Shown: positions 1-8,564 of the stretch, one piece after another
How positions within the stretch are numbered: position 1 is the first letter of the stretch
Layout of the letters: each line of letters begins with the position of its first letter
Source: Thalassobius vesicularis
GTDB lineage: Bacteria > Pseudomonadota > Alphaproteobacteria > Rhodobacterales > Rhodobacteraceae
Direction of reading: 5' to 3'
DNA: 64,000 nt
NCBI RefSeq assembly: GCF_004799325.1
Contig: NZ_SSMD01000001.1
Coordinates: 310,001 to 374,000, forward strand
The notes under the pieces: generated by a model
The model's input: the letters and a program-made list of their open reading frames with translations, nothing else
What the model was told of the DNA's origin: nothing
Databases searched by the model: none
Program-made: the position numbers and the translations under genes

Positions 1-253
1 CGGGCGAATGTGGCACCGATTCGACGGGCGGGACTCTGGCGCCTTGGGCGGCACTGTCGAAAGCACGGAAACAACGGGTCAGTCTGCCCCAAAACCGTTT
101 CCGAAACTGCCCAGATACGGACGCAACCTATCACTGTATTGCCCCCTGCCCTGCCCAAATTCGCCACATTTAGAGTCAAATCTGAACAGGAGAAAAAATC
201 CGTCCCAGGCCCTGGAAACGCCATGTGGACGCGGTCGATTTGGGTGAGATGAA
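1..253. other. Intergenic region at window start
   Basis: No convincing gene is seen. Short open frames here have no recognisable motif and no Shine-Dalgarno sequence. The stretch presumably carries the promoter and leader of the response-regulator gene that starts at 254. Confidence 0.4.
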
Positions 254-1252
254 ATGAAGATACTGGCAGTTGACGACGATCCAATGGTGCTGGACCTGCT
301 GCAGGGCGCATTGCCCAAAGCGGGGTTCCCGGACATCACCACCGCCGCCTCGGCCGCCGAGGCGATGGACCTGATCCAGACCGCGGACAAGCCCTTTGAC
401 TGCTTCCTGCTGGACATCCAGATGCCGCAGATGTCGGGCATCGAGCTGTGCGACTGGATCCGTTACATCCCCGAATATTCCGAAGTGCCGATCCTGATGG
501 TCACGGCCATGTCGGACAAGGTGTTCATCAACCAGGCGTTCGCCGCCGGTGCCTCGGACTATGTGACCAAGCCGTTCGACCCGCTGGAGCTGACCACGCG
601 GATGCGTGTCGCCGAACGCCTGAACCAGAAAAGCCGCGACGCCCGCCAGAACGGCGAGATGGTACAGGCGCTGCTGAACGACAACTTCCGTGGGCCGAAG
701 TTCAACTTCGACACCGCCTTTACGGTGCGCGATGTGGCCGGCGTGATCGACCGCGTGGCGCTGGAGAACTTCCTGCTGCAGTTGGGCCGCGGCGGCATGT
801 TCGCCACCAACGTCTTTGCGTTCCAGATGGTCAACGCGCGCGAGCTGTACGACAGCTGCACCCCCGAAGAGTATTTCTATACGGTGACGGACGTGGCCGA
901 GGCGATCTCGGACAGCCTGAGCTATGGTGAAAGCTTTGTCGCCCATGCCGGGCGGGGCGCGTTTGTCTGCGTCTGCCACGGGCGCGACCAGATCGATGCC
1001 GAAGAGCTGCAGATCTCGGTTCAGCAGGCCATCGACAAGATGGAGCTGGCCTATGACGACTGGCGCGAAATGGACGTGCAGGTCACGATCAGCCCGGTTC
1101 AGCGGATGGGTCTGCGCTCGGGTCGGTCGGCGATCGACGCGATGGACGCCGCGCTGGACAAGGCGCGCAAGGCGGCCAGCGAGGCCGTGCACACCAGCGA
1201 ATATGCTGGCTGGAAGCGCGACCTGATCAAAGCCTTCGCCTGGGCGGGCTAA
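254..1252 (+). CDS. Response regulator: receiver plus degenerate GGDEF-like domain
   Basis: The 332-residue protein starts with a CheY-like receiver: acidic pocket at D7-D8, phospho-acceptor D54 in LLDIQMP, T84 and K106 in VTKPFD. Residues about 140-330 have the length and pattern of a diguanylate cyclase domain, but the signature region reads HAGRGAFVCV instead of GGDEF, so cyclase activity is not expected. It is probably a phosphorylation-driven output or protein-interaction module. An Hpt gene follows after 3 nt and a receiver and a histidine kinase lie convergently, which suggests one phosphorelay. The receiver call is sure; the GGDEF-like fold is inferred from spacing and the signature remnant. 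Confidence 0.85.
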   Translation: MKILAVDDDPMVLDLLQGALPKAGFPDITTAASAAEAMDLIQTADKPFDCFLLDIQMPQMSGIELCDWIRYIPEYSEVPILMVTAMSDKVFINQAFAAGASDYVTKPFDPLELTTRMRVAERLNQKSRDARQNGEMVQALLNDNFRGPKFNFDTAFTVRDVAGVIDRVALENFLLQLGRGGMFATNVFAFQMVNARELYDSCTPEEYFYTVTDVAEAISDSLSYGESFVAHAGRGAFVCVCHGRDQIDAEELQISVQQAIDKMELAYDDWREMDVQVTISPVQRMGLRSGRSAIDAMDAALDKARKAASEAVHTSEYAGWKRDLIKAFAWAG

Positions 1253-1255
1253 GCC

Positions 1256-1624
1256 ATGGCCGCCGACGCAATCCAGGCGGCCCGTGCCGCCGCCCATGCC
1301 GAGCTGTTCGCCGCCAAACTGGCCGAGATGCGCCCGCGTTTCGCGGCCACCTTGGTCGAACGGCTGGACCACATGGAAGAGATGCGCGACAGCCCCACGC
1401 TGGAGACCAATCCGGCCGAAGCGATGGAGCTGTTCAAGCACTACGCCCACAAGACCGCCGGCATGGCCGCGACGATGGGGTTCCCGGAACTGGGCGAGCT
1501 GAGCTTTGCCGCGGAGGCCGCCGTGAACAGTTTCCTGCGCCGGGAAAGCGGCATCGGCCCCGCGCTGGACGCGGTGGATGACATGCTGGGCGAGATGGCC
1601 CTGATCGTCGAAAACAACACCTGA
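1256..1624 (+). CDS. Hpt domain phosphotransfer protein
   Basis: This 122-residue protein is an all-helical histidine phosphotransfer domain. The likely phospho-accepting histidine is H65 in HYAHKTAGMAATMG, which matches the Hpt pattern H-x-x-x-G-x-x-x-x-x-G. It starts 3 nt after the stop of the upstream response regulator, so the two are almost certainly co-transcribed and translationally coupled. By family knowledge it shuttles phosphate between receivers; natural partners are the receivers encoded at 254-1252 and 1673-2053 and the kinase at 2117-3448. Confidence 0.8.
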   Translation: MAADAIQAARAAAHAELFAAKLAEMRPRFAATLVERLDHMEEMRDSPTLETNPAEAMELFKHYAHKTAGMAATMGFPELGELSFAAEAAVNSFLRRESGIGPALDAVDDMLGEMALIVENNT

Positions 1625-1643
1625 CAGCGACAGGTATTCAGAC

Positions 1644-1668
1644 AAAAGGCCCCCACGGGGGCCTTTTT
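1644..1668. terminator. Bidirectional rho-independent terminator
   Basis: The hairpin AAAAGGCCCCC / GGGGGCCTTTTT has a tetraloop, with an A-run on one side and a T-run on the other. It sits between the convergent Hpt and receiver genes and can serve both. Confidence 0.8.
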
Positions 1669-1672
1669 GCTG

Positions 1673-2053
1673 TCAGCGGGAGGCCCAGAAATCCTTGATC
1701 CGGTCGGCCAGGGTCATCGCATCGAAGGGTTTGACGATCACCGCGTCGCCGCCCTGTTTCAGCAGCGCCGAATGTTCCGAGCTTTGCGCGCGGGCGGTCA
1801 TGAAGATCGCGGGGATGTCGGCCATTCCGGGCAGAGCGCGCAGCGCGTTCAGCGTTTCGATCCCGTCCATGTCGGGCATCGACATGTCCAGCAGGAACAG
1901 ATCCGGCGCGATTTCGGGGGCGCTGGCGATGGCCTCGGTCCCGGATTCGCACTGCACGACCTCTAGCCCACCAATGACGTTCAGCGCCAGCCGCGCGATT
2001 TCGCGGATGTCAGCGTCGTCCTCGACATGCAGGATTTTCGGCAGTTCCGGCAT
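1673..2053 (-). CDS. Single-domain CheY-like response regulator
   Basis: The 126-residue protein is a lone receiver domain. It has acidic residues E11-D12-D13, phospho-acceptor D56 in LLDMSMP, T87 and K108 in VIVKPFD, and no output domain. It lies downstream of a membrane histidine kinase on the same strand (63 nt gap), so the kinase is the obvious phosphodonor, with the nearby Hpt protein as possible acceptor. Stand-alone receivers of this kind relay phosphate or bind partner proteins. The specific target cannot be read from the sequence. Confidence 0.85.
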   Translation of the reverse strand: MPELPKILHVEDDADIREIARLALNVIGGLEVVQCESGTEAIASAPEIAPDLFLLDMSMPDMDGIETLNALRALPGMADIPAIFMTARAQSSEHSALLKQGGDAVIVKPFDAMTLADRIKDFWASR

Positions 2054-2116
2054 GGTGCCCTCTTATTCTGTTGCGACACGCCACGCCCCGAACGGAACCC
2101 GAAAGGGGGCGCGAAA

Positions 2117-3448
2117 TCAGGCCGCGACCTCGTCCAGCGAACCCATCTTGGGGATGTCAAAATAGAAAACCGCCCCGTCGCCAGCTTCGGAATCGAACCC
2201 GATAGACCCGCTATGCGCTTCGACGATGCGTTTTGCAATGCTCAGACCCAGACCGGTGCTTGCGACTTTACGTTGCACCTGGGGGCCTTGCTGATAAGGC
2301 TCGAACAAGGAATTCCGGAGCTTTTCGGGAATGCCAGGGCCATGATCGACGACCTCAACGCGAATATGCCGGTCCATGTCGCGGGCCAGGATGACCACCT
2401 CGTCACGCGGGGCGGAGTGCTTGATCGCGTTGGACAAAAGGTTCGCCAGAACCTGCATCAGACGGGTGCGGTCGGCCAGAACCATGCCGCCATCGGCCAG
2501 CTCTGCGGTGACGCGGACCGAGACGTCGAATTGGCGGGCATAGCCCTGGATATCCTGCGCGCCGTCACGAACGAGCGAGGACAGCGAGACCGGTTCGAAG
2601 TCGCAGCGCATCTGGCCAGCGTCCATCTTTTGCAGGTCCAGAATGTCGTTGGTCAGCCGCAACAGGCGGTCAACATTGCGCTGCGCGACGCCAAGGGTGG
2701 CAGCGGCGCCGCCCGACAGCTCGCCCATCTTGCCCGAGGCGATCAGCTCGACCGCGCCCTTGATCGAGGTCAGCGGGGTGCGCATCTCGTGGCTGAGGGT
2801 GGCGACGTAATCGGATTGGGCGCGGGCCTCGTTCACGCGACCCGAGATGTCGCGCAGAATGGCCATGAAATAGACCTTGTCCTTGTCCTCGCGGATCAGT
2901 TTCATGGTCAGCTCGCAGGGGGCATCCGCGGCGTTCAGTTCGAACACGATCGAGTCCAGGCTGGAGCGCATCAGGTTGCGGGCGGCCTCGACGATGATCT
3001 GCCGGTTGGTGGCGGGCAGGATGTCGGGGAAACGCACCTTGTCCTTGCTGAGCCCCAGATCCGCGACGCGCTTTTGCGCCTTGGCGTTCATGAAGGACAC
3101 GCTGAAATCGTTGGGCGAAAAGACGAACACCTCGTCCAGCAGGGCGGTAAAGGCGCCTTGCAACAACCGGGTGGTGCCGCTGGTGGTGGGTTTGGCCGGG
3201 GCCTCGGCTGGCGGTTGGGGGTCGGCCAGCAGGGTCATGGTGTCGTTCAGGCGCGGCAGCGGCGGTTGCGCGGGCTGTTTGGCGCCTTCGGCCACAAAGG
3301 GGCGCGGCTGCACAAAGGCCCGAACGGCCAGCAGCGCAACGATCAGCAGAAGCAGGCTGTTGAACGGGGTCAGCCCCATCGGCAGAGACGCCGCGGCACG
3401 CACCGCACCCTCTGTCGCTTCAACGTTAATAGCTTCGACGATCGCCAT
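2117..3448 (-). CDS. PAS-containing sensor histidine kinase
   Basis: The protein has 443 residues. One hydrophobic segment (about 28-45) is followed by a Pro/Ala-rich linker, a PAS-like region (about 95-205), a HisKA dimerisation domain with phospho-site H220 in ATLSHEMRTPL, and a C-terminal HATPase with DHGPGIP and GLGLSIA nucleotide-binding boxes. All catalytic boxes look intact. The start chosen puts the membrane segment near the N-terminus. It is followed on the same strand by a receiver gene. A CtrA-type box lies about 200 bp upstream, so expression may be tied to cell-cycle or motility control. The signal sensed is unknown. Confidence 0.9.
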   Translation of the reverse strand: MAIVEAINVEATEGAVRAAASLPMGLTPFNSLLLLIVALLAVRAFVQPRPFVAEGAKQPAQPPLPRLNDTMTLLADPQPPAEAPAKPTTSGTTRLLQGAFTALLDEVFVFSPNDFSVSFMNAKAQKRVADLGLSKDKVRFPDILPATNRQIIVEAARNLMRSSLDSIVFELNAADAPCELTMKLIREDKDKVYFMAILRDISGRVNEARAQSDYVATLSHEMRTPLTSIKGAVELIASGKMGELSGGAAATLGVAQRNVDRLLRLTNDILDLQKMDAGQMRCDFEPVSLSSLVRDGAQDIQGYARQFDVSVRVTAELADGGMVLADRTRLMQVLANLLSNAIKHSAPRDEVVILARDMDRHIRVEVVDHGPGIPEKLRNSLFEPYQQGPQVQRKVASTGLGLSIAKRIVEAHSGSIGFDSEAGDGAVFYFDIPKMGSLDEVAA

Positions 3449-3574
3449 ACCCAGCGTCCCCTCCTGTCGGATTCGGGTCCACCCAAACCTGAATCACTCA
3501 ATACAAACTCTTACCCCCCAAGATGGCGGGCGAGATTGTCGGCATTAGGGTTCGATCTCGGCCATTTTATGGCA

Positions 3575-3604
3575 AAGGCGAGCGAAATTTTATTCACTCG
3601 CCTT
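3575..3604. other. Inverted repeat upstream of the kinase
   Basis: Perfect 8-bp arms AAGGCGAG / CTCGCCTT flank an A/T-rich 14-nt loop. It lies between the kinase start and the end of the TRAP operon. It could be a weak terminator for the upstream TRAP operon, but it has no T-run on the minus strand, so the role is open. Confidence 0.4.
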
Positions 3605-3643
3605 AAGGGTTAACAGCCTGTCAAATTTGATTGTTCTTGTTTA

Positions 3644-3659
3644 TTAACAGCAGGTTAAC
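3644..3659. promoter_or_regulatory. CtrA-type binding site
   Basis: The sequence TTAACAGCAGGTTAAC fits the alphaproteobacterial CtrA consensus TTAA-N7-TTAAC exactly. It lies in the 231-bp gap upstream of the histidine kinase gene. A further TTAA pair with non-canonical spacing is present near 3603-3613. The match is seen in the sequence; binding is inferred. Confidence 0.55.
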
Positions 3660-3679
3660 AATTTTCTCCGCGCGCTTTG

Positions 3680-4951
3680 TCAGAACAGGAACCGGGGGAT
3701 GAACAGGGTCATCTGGGGGACGAGCGCGATCAGGGTCAGCACGGCCAGACAGATGCCGATCAGGGGCAGCGCCTCGCGGATGACGCGGGTCACGGGTTCG
3801 CCCGAGATGGCCGAGGCGATGAACAGCAGGATGCCGACGGGCGGCGTGGCCATGCCGATCACCACGTTCAGAACCACCACCGTGCCGAACTGGACCGAGT
3901 CCATGCCGATCATGGCCTGAAACTTCAGCAGGATGGGCATGGTCAAGATCAGGATCGAGATCGGTTCAAGGAACATGCCCAGGATCAGCAGGAAGATGTT
4001 CAGCAGCAGCAGGATCATCCACGGGTTATCGGTCAGCGACAGCATCAGGTCGGCGATCAGCTGCGGCACCTGTTCCAGCGTGAAGACGAAGGACACGATG
4101 CTGGCCATCGAGGTGATGAACAGGATCGAGGCCGAGACCAGCGCGGTGGCGATCAGCGCGTCCCAGACCCGTTGCAGGGTCAGGTCGCGATAGACGAAGC
4201 CGATGATCAGCGCGTAACCGACGGCGACGGCGGCGGCCTCGGTCGGGGTGAAGATGCCGCCCTTGATGCCGACGAGGATAATGAGCGGCAGGATCAGGGC
4301 CGGCAGGGTGCGCTTGGTCGCAGCCAGACGTTCGCGGGCACCCATGCGGGGGGTGACGGGAAAGCCGTCGCGCTTAGCCCGCCAGGTGGCGTAGATCAGC
4401 AGGCCCACAGCGATACCGATGCCGGGGACAACACCCGCCAGGAACAGCTGGCCGATCGAGGCGCCGGACAGCACGCCGTAGATGATCATGGTGATCGAGG
4501 GCGGGATGATCGGCCCCATGACCGAGCTGACGGCGATCAGCGCGGCGGCATAGGCCGGGGGCATCCCCTGCTTGGACATCGAGGGGATCAGGATCGCGCC
4601 AAGGGCCGACGCCTCGGCGGTGGCGCTGCCCGAGATACCCGCGAAGAACCCCGAGGACAGGATCGAGACCGAGGACATGCCGCCCCGGCGGTGCCCGACC
4701 ATGGCGCGGGCGAAGGTGACGATACGCTCGGTCACGCCGCCGACATTCATCAGCGCGCCGGCCAGCAGGAACAGCGGGATGGTCAGCAGCACGAACTGGT
4801 CGATGCCGGCGATCATGCGTTGCGGCAGCATCAGCATCATCATGCCGTTGCCCGACAGGTACAGATAGGCGGTGCCCGCGATCCCCAGCGCCAACGCAAT
4901 CGGAATGCCCGAGGCAAGGAACCCCGCGAACAGGATAAAGAAGGCGCCCAT
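3680..4951 (-). CDS. dctM: TRAP transporter large permease (cluster A)
   Basis: The 423-residue polytopic inner-membrane protein belongs to the DctM family and is the Na+-driven translocation subunit of a TRAP transporter. It is very hydrophobic with about 12 predicted membrane segments and family motifs such as GSATAEASALGAILIP and GMATPPVGILLF. Its ATG overlaps the stop of the small-permease gene by one base (TGATG), so the two subunits are translationally coupled. It is the last gene of the order cupin-dctP-dctQ-dctM. Its substrate is probably a small organic acid, but the sequence does not fix which. Confidence 0.93.
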   Translation of the reverse strand: MGAFFILFAGFLASGIPIALALGIAGTAYLYLSGNGMMMLMLPQRMIAGIDQFVLLTIPLFLLAGALMNVGGVTERIVTFARAMVGHRRGGMSSVSILSSGFFAGISGSATAEASALGAILIPSMSKQGMPPAYAAALIAVSSVMGPIIPPSITMIIYGVLSGASIGQLFLAGVVPGIGIAVGLLIYATWRAKRDGFPVTPRMGARERLAATKRTLPALILPLIILVGIKGGIFTPTEAAAVAVGYALIIGFVYRDLTLQRVWDALIATALVSASILFITSMASIVSFVFTLEQVPQLIADLMLSLTDNPWMILLLLNIFLLILGMFLEPISILILTMPILLKFQAMIGMDSVQFGTVVVLNVVIGMATPPVGILLFIASAISGEPVTRVIREALPLIGICLAVLTLIALVPQMTLFIPRFLF

Positions 4952-5514
4952 CAGTGGGTCTCCTCGGGTTTGGTGGGGTCGATGTTGTCGCGGAATTGCG
5001 GGCCGAAGCGGACGATGAGGTCTGCCAGCACGTGCAGGCCCATCAGGCCCATGCCCACGGTGACCGAGACATAGACCCAGCGGATCGACAGGCCCAGGGC
5101 GTGGCCGGTCAGGGCCGTCCAGATGAAATCCAGCGCCGGGATGGTCTGGCGGTCAAAGCGCGAGGCGAAGTCGTAGCCGTACCAGGCGATCACGGTCAGG
5201 AAGGCCAGGATCGGCACCGCCATGACGGCCCGCAGCACCCATTTGCCGCGCGGGGAAAGGGCGTCGGGCAGGAAATCCAGCGTGACGAACTCGCCCCGCG
5301 AATAGGCTAGGCCCAGTACAAGGAAGGTTTGCCAGATGAGCAGGTAGCGGCACAGCTCCTCGGCCCAGATCAGGCTTTCGCCAAGGACGTAGCGGTAATA
5401 GACCTGCGCGACCATGATGACGACGATCAGCGCCATGCTGACCCCGGCCAGAAGGCGGATCACGCGCAGGTATCCCCCGATCAGGCGGGACAGGGCGCCG
5501 GTTGGGCTGTTCAT
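4951..5514 (-). CDS. dctQ: TRAP transporter small permease (cluster A)
   Basis: The 187-residue protein has four hydrophobic segments, the hallmark of the DctQ small membrane subunit, with the typical WAEELCRYLLIW motif near residues 55-66. It pairs with the DctM protein encoded immediately downstream through a one-base stop/start overlap. The gene follows dctP, separated by a short gap that holds a stable hairpin. Confidence 0.9.
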   Translation of the reverse strand: MNSPTGALSRLIGGYLRVIRLLAGVSMALIVVIMVAQVYYRYVLGESLIWAEELCRYLLIWQTFLVLGLAYSRGEFVTLDFLPDALSPRGKWVLRAVMAVPILAFLTVIAWYGYDFASRFDRQTIPALDFIWTALTGHALGLSIRWVYVSVTVGMGLMGLHVLADLIVRFGPQFRDNIDPTKPEETH

Positions 5515-5540
5515 CCGAAATATCCCTTCGAAAGATCGGC

Positions 5541-5562
5541 CGGGCGGGGTTGCCCCCGCCCG
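5541..5562 (-). promoter_or_regulatory. Hairpin between dctP and dctQ
   Basis: Nine-base-pair arms CGGGCGGGG / CCCCGCCCG lie 7 nt after the dctP stop, with no T-run. Such intercistronic stems often keep the binding-protein transcript more abundant than the permease message. That role is inferred from position. Confidence 0.55.
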
Positions 5563-5569
5563 ACGCGCA

Positions 5570-6565
5570 TCAGCTGGCTTGTGCGGCGGCGACCAGTTCC
5601 GCGATCAGCGGATCCTTGGCAGCCCATTCCGAGGTCATGCCTGCCACACGGGCCTTCATGTCGTCCAGATCGGACAGCGCGACGATGTCCACGCCCTTCG
5701 ACTTGAGGGTTTCGCGGCCTTCGAGGTCCTGGGTCTTGGCATAGGCCAGCGTTTTCGAGACCGAGCGACGGCCCGCCTCGGTAACGGCGGCTTTTTCCTC
5801 GTCGTTCAGGGTATCCCAGTAGCGTTGCGACATCAGCGTCGCCATGTGCCACGGGTAATGGCCGGTCAGGGTGAAGTGCTTGCCGACTTCCCACAGGTTT
5901 TCGCCCAGCATCGAAGAGACGTTGATCTCGACCGCGTCGATGACGCCGGTTTCAAGCGCGCCGTAGATTTCGCCATACGGCAGGCCGACGGGCGCGGTGC
6001 CGACGGTTTCCCAGATCTGCTTGTGCAGGGGGACGGGCACGATGCGGGTTTTCAGACCCGAGAAATCCGGGACCGAGGCAACGGTGTTCTTGACCGACAG
6101 GAAGTTGCGCTGACCGGTGTCGGCAGTGGCCAGGCCAATCAGACCGGCGGGGCGCAGGTCGTCCAGGATCTTCTGGCCGGTTTCGCCCAGGGCCAGGGTG
6201 CCGAAGTGGTCGTAGTCACGCACCAGGAACGGCATCTGCCAGGCGTTCATGCCCTGACGGCCAGTGACCAGCGGGATCAGCACGCCGGAAACGGCGGTGA
6301 CATCCATCGTGCCCGCAACGGTGCCTTCCAGCAGCTGCTTGTCGTCGCCCAGTTGGCGGTTCGGGAAGATTTGCACGTTGAAGGCGCCGGGCATCAGCTC
6401 TTCCAGGCCCTCGGCGAAGCTGGTCGCCAGGATGTGGCCGGGGTGCACTTCGTTCGCGGCATGGGCGATGCGCATCGTCTTGCCAGCGGCACGCGCAACA
6501 TGGGGCATGGCCAGAGCAGCGCCAAAGGCGGCGCCGGTTTGCAGCAGGGTACGTCTGTTGATCAT
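5570..6565 (-). CDS. dctP: TRAP transporter substrate-binding protein (cluster A)
   Basis: The protein is 331 residues from the chosen start (MINRRTLLQTG). That start follows a strong GGGAGGAGA ribosome site; an in-frame ATG nine codons upstream lacks one. The N-terminus is an RR-containing signal peptide ending near AARA, so it is exported to the periplasm. The body is a DctP-fold binding protein with the usual carboxylate-binding region around LKTRIVPVPLHKQIW and the GLPYGEIYGALETGVID stretch. It captures the substrate and delivers it to the DctQM permease encoded next. Confidence 0.92.
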   Translation of the reverse strand: MINRRTLLQTGAAFGAALAMPHVARAAGKTMRIAHAANEVHPGHILATSFAEGLEELMPGAFNVQIFPNRQLGDDKQLLEGTVAGTMDVTAVSGVLIPLVTGRQGMNAWQMPFLVRDYDHFGTLALGETGQKILDDLRPAGLIGLATADTGQRNFLSVKNTVASVPDFSGLKTRIVPVPLHKQIWETVGTAPVGLPYGEIYGALETGVIDAVEINVSSMLGENLWEVGKHFTLTGHYPWHMATLMSQRYWDTLNDEEKAAVTEAGRRSVSKTLAYAKTQDLEGRETLKSKGVDIVALSDLDDMKARVAGMTSEWAAKDPLIAELVAAAQAS

Positions 6566-6599
6566 TTGGGTCTCCTCCCAAGTTGTTGTCATTGGGCCG

Positions 6600-7502
6600 T
6601 TATTCGGGGATCGGATAATCGGCGGCGTTCAGAACCCAGCCCGGCTTGGCCGAGAAATCATGGCGCGGCGGGCTGAAAATATCGACGAGAACATTGCTGG
6701 CCGCGCCGGTGGCGCGGGTCGTGTGGATCACCGGCGGCGGGATCACCAAAAGCGACGGTGCCCCCATTTCGACGGCCTGATCGGCGCGCCAGTCGGCCAT
6801 GTCGCTGGTCCAGGGCCAACGCAAGTAATGGGTGAACTCGCCGCTCAGGGCGAGAGAGCCCTGCTCGAAGTCGTCGTGGTGATGCGGGGACATCTTGGAG
6901 GGGTCGCGCGGGCCGTCGAAGGGCTCCAGCACGTTCACCATCAGGGTCGTGCAGCGGAAGATGCGGCCAAAGCGGCCCGGCTCGGCCGGGACGTCCAGCG
7001 AATAGGCGCGAATTTTCCAGCCGCCCACGGGGTCGGGCCAGGGCTGGAACGGCGGGATATGCGTGCGCGGACGGTCATAGCCGGTGGCGTTGCTGCACGC
7101 CTGCGCCAGATCGGCGTTCTGGGTCGAGAACATGCGCACCAGAATGCCGCCCTCGGGCAGGGTCACGCTGCTGTCGCCGGGCGGCACGAAGGCGATCGAG
7201 TTGCCCGCCACCTGTTGCGACGCGCCGTTCCAGTCGATCACCGCGCCAGCCTTGGGCAGCAACACACAGTATTCGTCGGGCTGCCCCGCACGCGCAAACG
7301 TCGCACCGGGTTCGGCCTGCGTATAGGCGATCAGGAAATTGTGGCCGCGCTGCAGCCAGGTATTGCCGCTGGCATCCTGCAGCTGGGGGGCGTCCTCGTA
7401 GAACCGCCCCTCTTGTGCGTCGGCGACCAGACCGGTCTGGCCCAGCATCGATCCGGCCTTGGCCGGCGCCAACGAGGCCCTCGGGTCAGATTTGTCGTAC
7501 AT
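6600..7502 (-). CDS. Bicupin protein (cluster A)
   Basis: The 300-residue protein has two beta-rich cupin halves. The C-terminal half carries a complete metal site: H207-H209 in SPHHHDDFE, E213, and H260 in PPPVIHTT. The N-terminal half has lost the histidines. There is no signal peptide, so it is cytosolic. It is the first gene of the operon with the TRAP transporter and faces iclR across a regulatory gap. Family knowledge allows a dioxygenase, isomerase or decarboxylase; the sequence does not choose between them. It presumably acts on the imported compound. Confidence 0.75.
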   Translation of the reverse strand: MYDKSDPRASLAPAKAGSMLGQTGLVADAQEGRFYEDAPQLQDASGNTWLQRGHNFLIAYTQAEPGATFARAGQPDEYCVLLPKAGAVIDWNGASQQVAGNSIAFVPPGDSSVTLPEGGILVRMFSTQNADLAQACSNATGYDRPRTHIPPFQPWPDPVGGWKIRAYSLDVPAEPGRFGRIFRCTTLMVNVLEPFDGPRDPSKMSPHHHDDFEQGSLALSGEFTHYLRWPWTSDMADWRADQAVEMGAPSLLVIPPPVIHTTRATGAASNVLVDIFSPPRHDFSAKPGWVLNAADYPIPE

Positions 7503-7566
7503 GGGCTCTCCTCCCTGGCGGTATGGCCGCAGATTTCGGCGGCCATTTCACATTTCTCAAGTTTTG

Positions 7567-7603
7567 TTTCGTATAGCGATACATCGTTCTTTTGTTCGGA
7601 ACA
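7567..7603. promoter_or_regulatory. Putative IclR operator in the divergent promoter
   Basis: The cupin/iclR gap contains TTTCGTATAGCGATA (near-palindrome, 7567-7581, with GTAT-AGCG-ATAC inside) and the inverted repeat TGTTC-G-GAACA (7593-7603). The second element and a TAGCGA word recur upstream of the hydrolase gene at 8565-8592. This suggests one regulator, most likely the adjacent IclR protein. Confidence 0.5.
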
Positions 7604-7696
7604 TATTTGCGTAATGGTGGGGCTGTCAAGCATTGCGTTGCCCTTTCGTCAAAGGCACCCTTGCGCGGCGCGGAAAAACCGAAGAGGAAGTCTGTC

Positions 7697-8476
7697 ATGA
7701 CAGGCGAAACACCCGACAAGACGGATATGATCCAAAGCGTTGCGATGGCGCTGCAGGTCCTGGAGGCATTGGCCCAGGCCGAAGGCGACGTCGGCGTCAC
7801 CGCCCTGGCCTCGGCGCTTGGCACCACCAAGAGCCGAATTCACCGCCACCTGCGCACGCTGGTGACGTTGGGCTACATCTCGCAATCCGAGGAAACCGAA
7901 CGCTACCGAATCGGCGCGCGGCTGATCGCGCTGGGGCGTGCGGCGTCCGGCACGGTGGATCTGTCGTGGATCGCGCAACCGCATATGCGCACCCTACGTG
8001 ACCAGACCGGACAGGCCGTCAGCCTGGGCCAGGTCGAGGATACCGGCATCCGCATCCTGAACACGCTGCACGGCCGGATGCAGATCGAGGTGGGTGTGCG
8101 TCCCGGCTCGATCCTGGGCTATTGCAACTCGGCGCAGGGTAAGGTGGCGCTGGCCGCGTTTGCGCCCGACCGTCAGGCCGAGCTGATGGCCATGCCCTGC
8201 CCCGCCTCGACCGAGTTCACCATCACCGGACGGGATGAGCTGGCCGCGCATATCGCCGAAGTGGGCGCGCGCGGCTGGGCGACGGCGCCGAACGAAACGA
8301 TGCTGGGGCTGAACGCGCTGGCCTGTCCGATCTTCAACGCGGACAAAGAGCCGGTGGCCACGATCGCCATCGTCAGCCTGACCCAGTATATCGAAACCCC
8401 GCCGCATCCCGACCAGATCGCCGCGGTGAAAGAGGCCGCCGCCCGCATCTCGGCCGAGCTGGGCTATACCGGCTGA
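7697..8476 (+). CDS. IclR-family transcriptional regulator (cluster A)
   Basis: The protein is 259 residues. The start at MTGETPDK was chosen because GAAGAGGAAG lies just upstream; earlier in-frame starts lie in the regulatory gap. The N-terminal winged HTH (about 10-75, with GTTKSRIHRHLRTL as recognition region) is followed by the IclR effector-binding domain. IclR proteins sense a small organic acid and repress or activate neighbouring catabolic genes. It lies between the transporter operon and the two enzyme genes, so it is the likely local regulator. Confidence 0.9.
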   Translation: MTGETPDKTDMIQSVAMALQVLEALAQAEGDVGVTALASALGTTKSRIHRHLRTLVTLGYISQSEETERYRIGARLIALGRAASGTVDLSWIAQPHMRTLRDQTGQAVSLGQVEDTGIRILNTLHGRMQIEVGVRPGSILGYCNSAQGKVALAAFAPDRQAELMAMPCPASTEFTITGRDELAAHIAEVGARGWATAPNETMLGLNALACPIFNADKEPVATIAIVSLTQYIETPPHPDQIAAVKEAAARISAELGYTG

Positions 8477-8504
8477 CACCCCGCCCAAGGCCACACGATT
8501 TTCG

Positions 8505-8533
8505 CACCCCCGACCCCGCGTCGGGGGTGTTTT
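8505..8533 (+). terminator. Rho-independent terminator after iclR
   Basis: The stem CACCCCCGAC / GTCGGGGGTG is followed by TTTTCGTTTT. It separates iclR from the downstream enzyme genes, which therefore need their own promoter. Confidence 0.8.
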
Positions 8534-8564
8534 CGTTTTCTGCGCTCTGGGGGCTTGCAGTTTT

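Noticed and set aside
1-252. Two overlapping open frames of about 80 codons
   Set aside because: They have no ribosome site, no recognisable motif, and they overlap each other in different frames in what looks like a promoter region.
176-1645. A 489-codon minus-strand frame opposite the response regulator and Hpt genes
   Set aside because: It has the same shadow composition; both plus-strand genes have clear catalytic motifs.
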